NCBI RefSeq assembly: GCF_026745355.1
Contig: NC_079209.1
Location: 18,274,109-18,338,108 of the forward strand
Direction: 5' to 3'
Source of the DNA: Beta vulgaris subsp. vulgaris
Lineage: Eukaryota; Streptophyta; Magnoliopsida; Caryophyllales; Amaranthaceae
DNA length: 64,000 nucleotides
Under the pieces are notes generated by a model. It saw only the letters and a program-made list of their open reading frames with translations, had not been told where the DNA came from and made no database searches. Made by a program: the position numbers and the translations under genes. Shown one piece after another: positions 62,401-64,000 of this stretch; within the stretch, counting starts at the first letter, position 1; each line of letters opens with the position of its first letter.

Positions 62401-63878
62401 GGAGTTGTTCTTCAATTCAACCAAGAAGCCCAAAGTGGGTACGATAATTTGAAACCGAAAGTGGAGCATGGCTCTAATGATTGCCCAAAGCTTTATGTTT
62501 AGTGGTTGCTTTCTCAAACTCTACTATTATGGATAGGCTTACTTTGACTAACACAAGTTCCACCAACTAATAGAAAAAGAAATTTGGAATGCCAAGTGAC
62601 ACGATTCCTCAAAAGCAAAAATAGAATGATTGAACTCCACCTTCATAGCCTTCATGATTTGATTATGAAAGCTCCTAAACTTGTACAATAAGTTTGTCTT
62701 ATTCACTATACATGCTTTGTCTCTTTGATGAAAGTTCTCTTATTGTGAAATACATATATAGTTGAAAGGGAAAAAATAATCTCTGATATTATACTAAGAA
62801 ATATATAGATATATATCTTCGTATATTGTTGATGGTGGTGTATCTTCTCAAATTTATTGCAATAACTTACTGTTGGGGTCATATGATCACTAGTATGTAA
62901 AATAGAAAATAATAGTCATGTGGGACCTTGCGGATCCGTCTCAATGTATATTATATGTAATATCAACATTCATAATAATTTTTCTTGATACATAATTAAG
63001 TATTATTAGTGTAAATGTTCTGCACTTGTCTTCCATTGACGTCATCATGTTGAAATGAATATCTGGCATGTTCGAGCCCTCCATTTGCCTTCTTTGTCCC
63101 AATATGCAGTCTTTTTGACAGAAATACCGCCTTCTCTATTTTTGAAACTTTGGTCCAGTCTCTCTGTTCACCATAAAGCTGCTATGAATTAACATAGCTT
63201 AGACACCATTAAAGGCAGAAATTGAGGAAGAAGATGAGTATTTGATTGATTAACTGAAAATACAGCAAAAATAAATGATATTCTCTCCCAAATGAACTCT
63301 TAAAAGCTCACCCAATTTTCTAATCTATATTCATCATCCTTTTCACATTCTAAGTTGTTCTATTTATACTACTTTACTAACAAGCTATCTAACTTATTCC
63401 CCAAGTTTAACTAATAAAGATATTACCTAACATACCTTTTTCCCTACAATATCAGTTCTTAGCAAAAGCTTCAATTGCGGGGTTATGATAGTAGAATAAT
63501 TAATAGGCAAATATTTGCTTATGTATATGGTTGATAGTGGTGTATCTTTTAGATATTATCTTTTGTTAATATTGTATCTTGTTCATATAGTATATATAGT
63601 GGAATACGACATCCCTGATCAGGTGACCCTTTTACAAAAACTAACAATGTTCATGTTTCTTTTCCTTATATATACTGGCTGCTGTCCTTCTAGCGAGCAT
63701 TATCTCTCTCTTTCTCTTTGGAGATCAAACTAGGAATGCAATATTGTATACCACTATACCTTTCAAGTCTCCAACAGTTGGCTTATTTTGCTTGCTACTT
63801 GAACAGGTCCCTTAAGGGTCAAGATCTTTCTGGTGGTCTTCCAAAGTCTTTAGTGAAGTTACACTACCTCAAGACAAT
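59496..63878 (+). CDS. Second LRR-VIII-2 receptor-like kinase, first three exons, cut by the window end
   Basis: Three exons read in one frame: 59496-59613 (ATG, signal peptide with SMLLLILFWVVFPQF), 61319-61490 and 63807-63878, bounded by GT-AG sites with phases 1, 2, 2, exactly as in exons 1-3 of the kinase at 11330. Exon 2 encodes ALQEIAEEMRKMDWNFEKDP and VNQVTCKCFGGKWHLTN, the N-terminal cap; exon 3 is a 72-nt LRR exon (DLSGGLPKSLVKLHYLKT). The alignment with the first gene is clear but diverged, so this is an older tandem paralogue. LRR, malectin and kinase parts should follow to the right; they cannot be judged here. Introns 1 and 2 are 1.7 and 2.3 kb. Confidence 0.8.
61491..63806 (+). 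other. Intron 2 of the second kinase (2.3 kb)
   Basis: It begins gtaagt and ends cttgaacag. 63150-63455 is LTR-like on the minus strand (starting tgtagggaaaaagg, with a ctatttata word), possibly a solo Copia LTR. No other gene is supported. Confidence 0.5.
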
Positions 63879-64000
63879 GTAACAAAATTCCTGTACTCCA
63901 TTATTTTCTATATACTACCTCCGATTTTGTAGTTGTTACACTTTGACATTTTACACTATTCACAAATTTCACTTTAACTATCGTTTGTGATTTATATATG

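Overview
This is nuclear DNA from a flowering plant, probably a eudicot with a repeat-rich genome; I cannot name the species. The evidence is AT-rich sequence with long introns carrying canonical GT-AG sites, a many-exon leucine-rich-repeat receptor kinase, and dense plant transposon families (CACTA, hAT, MULE, Stowaway, Harbinger and Ty3/Gypsy LTR elements). I see no bacterial genes, operons, CRISPR arrays, rRNA or tRNA.

Layout. 1-5393: the 5' part of a CACTA (En/Spm) transposon on the minus strand. It has broken TNP2-type transposase, DUF4218 and DUF4216 coding pieces, a 170-bp tandem repeat array inside the element, and a hairpin-rich subterminal zone ending in the terminal CACTA at 5393. 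5394-11329: intergenic DNA with a degenerate 'gtaacc' minisatellite, a GC-rich hAT-like element and several small MITEs. 11330-29386: a complete LRR-VIII-2 type receptor-like kinase. I assembled 24 exons by hand into an open frame of 973 codons plus stop. Its introns have been enlarged by MITEs and a MULE-like foldback element. 29387-59495: a transposon nest with no host gene I can support. It contains a telomere-like foldback element, a hAT-like element inside a Stowaway, a long Gypsy LTR (35216-43461) holding three further insertions, two broken chromovirus integrases, and a set of 1-2.4 kb duplicated blocks (36.8-39.2, 48.7-49.9 and 52.4-55.0 kb) around a tandemly duplicated unknown three-exon coding remnant. 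59496-63878 and beyond: the first three exons of a second LRR-VIII-2 kinase in the same orientation, cut by the window end.

The two host genes are a head-to-tail pair of related receptor kinases separated by about 30 kb of transposons. Each would encode a plasma-membrane receptor with an extracellular LRR domain; the first also has an extracellular malectin domain and a cytoplasmic Ser/Thr kinase. The most unusual signal is a set of hAT-like elements that share terminal repeats and 8-bp target duplications but have unrelated, rapidly diverged minisatellite cores arranged in opposite orientation in the two halves. The other is an LTR element (36211-39707, flanked by TTACC) whose interior has been replaced by sequence that recurs at 52.7-55.0 kb.
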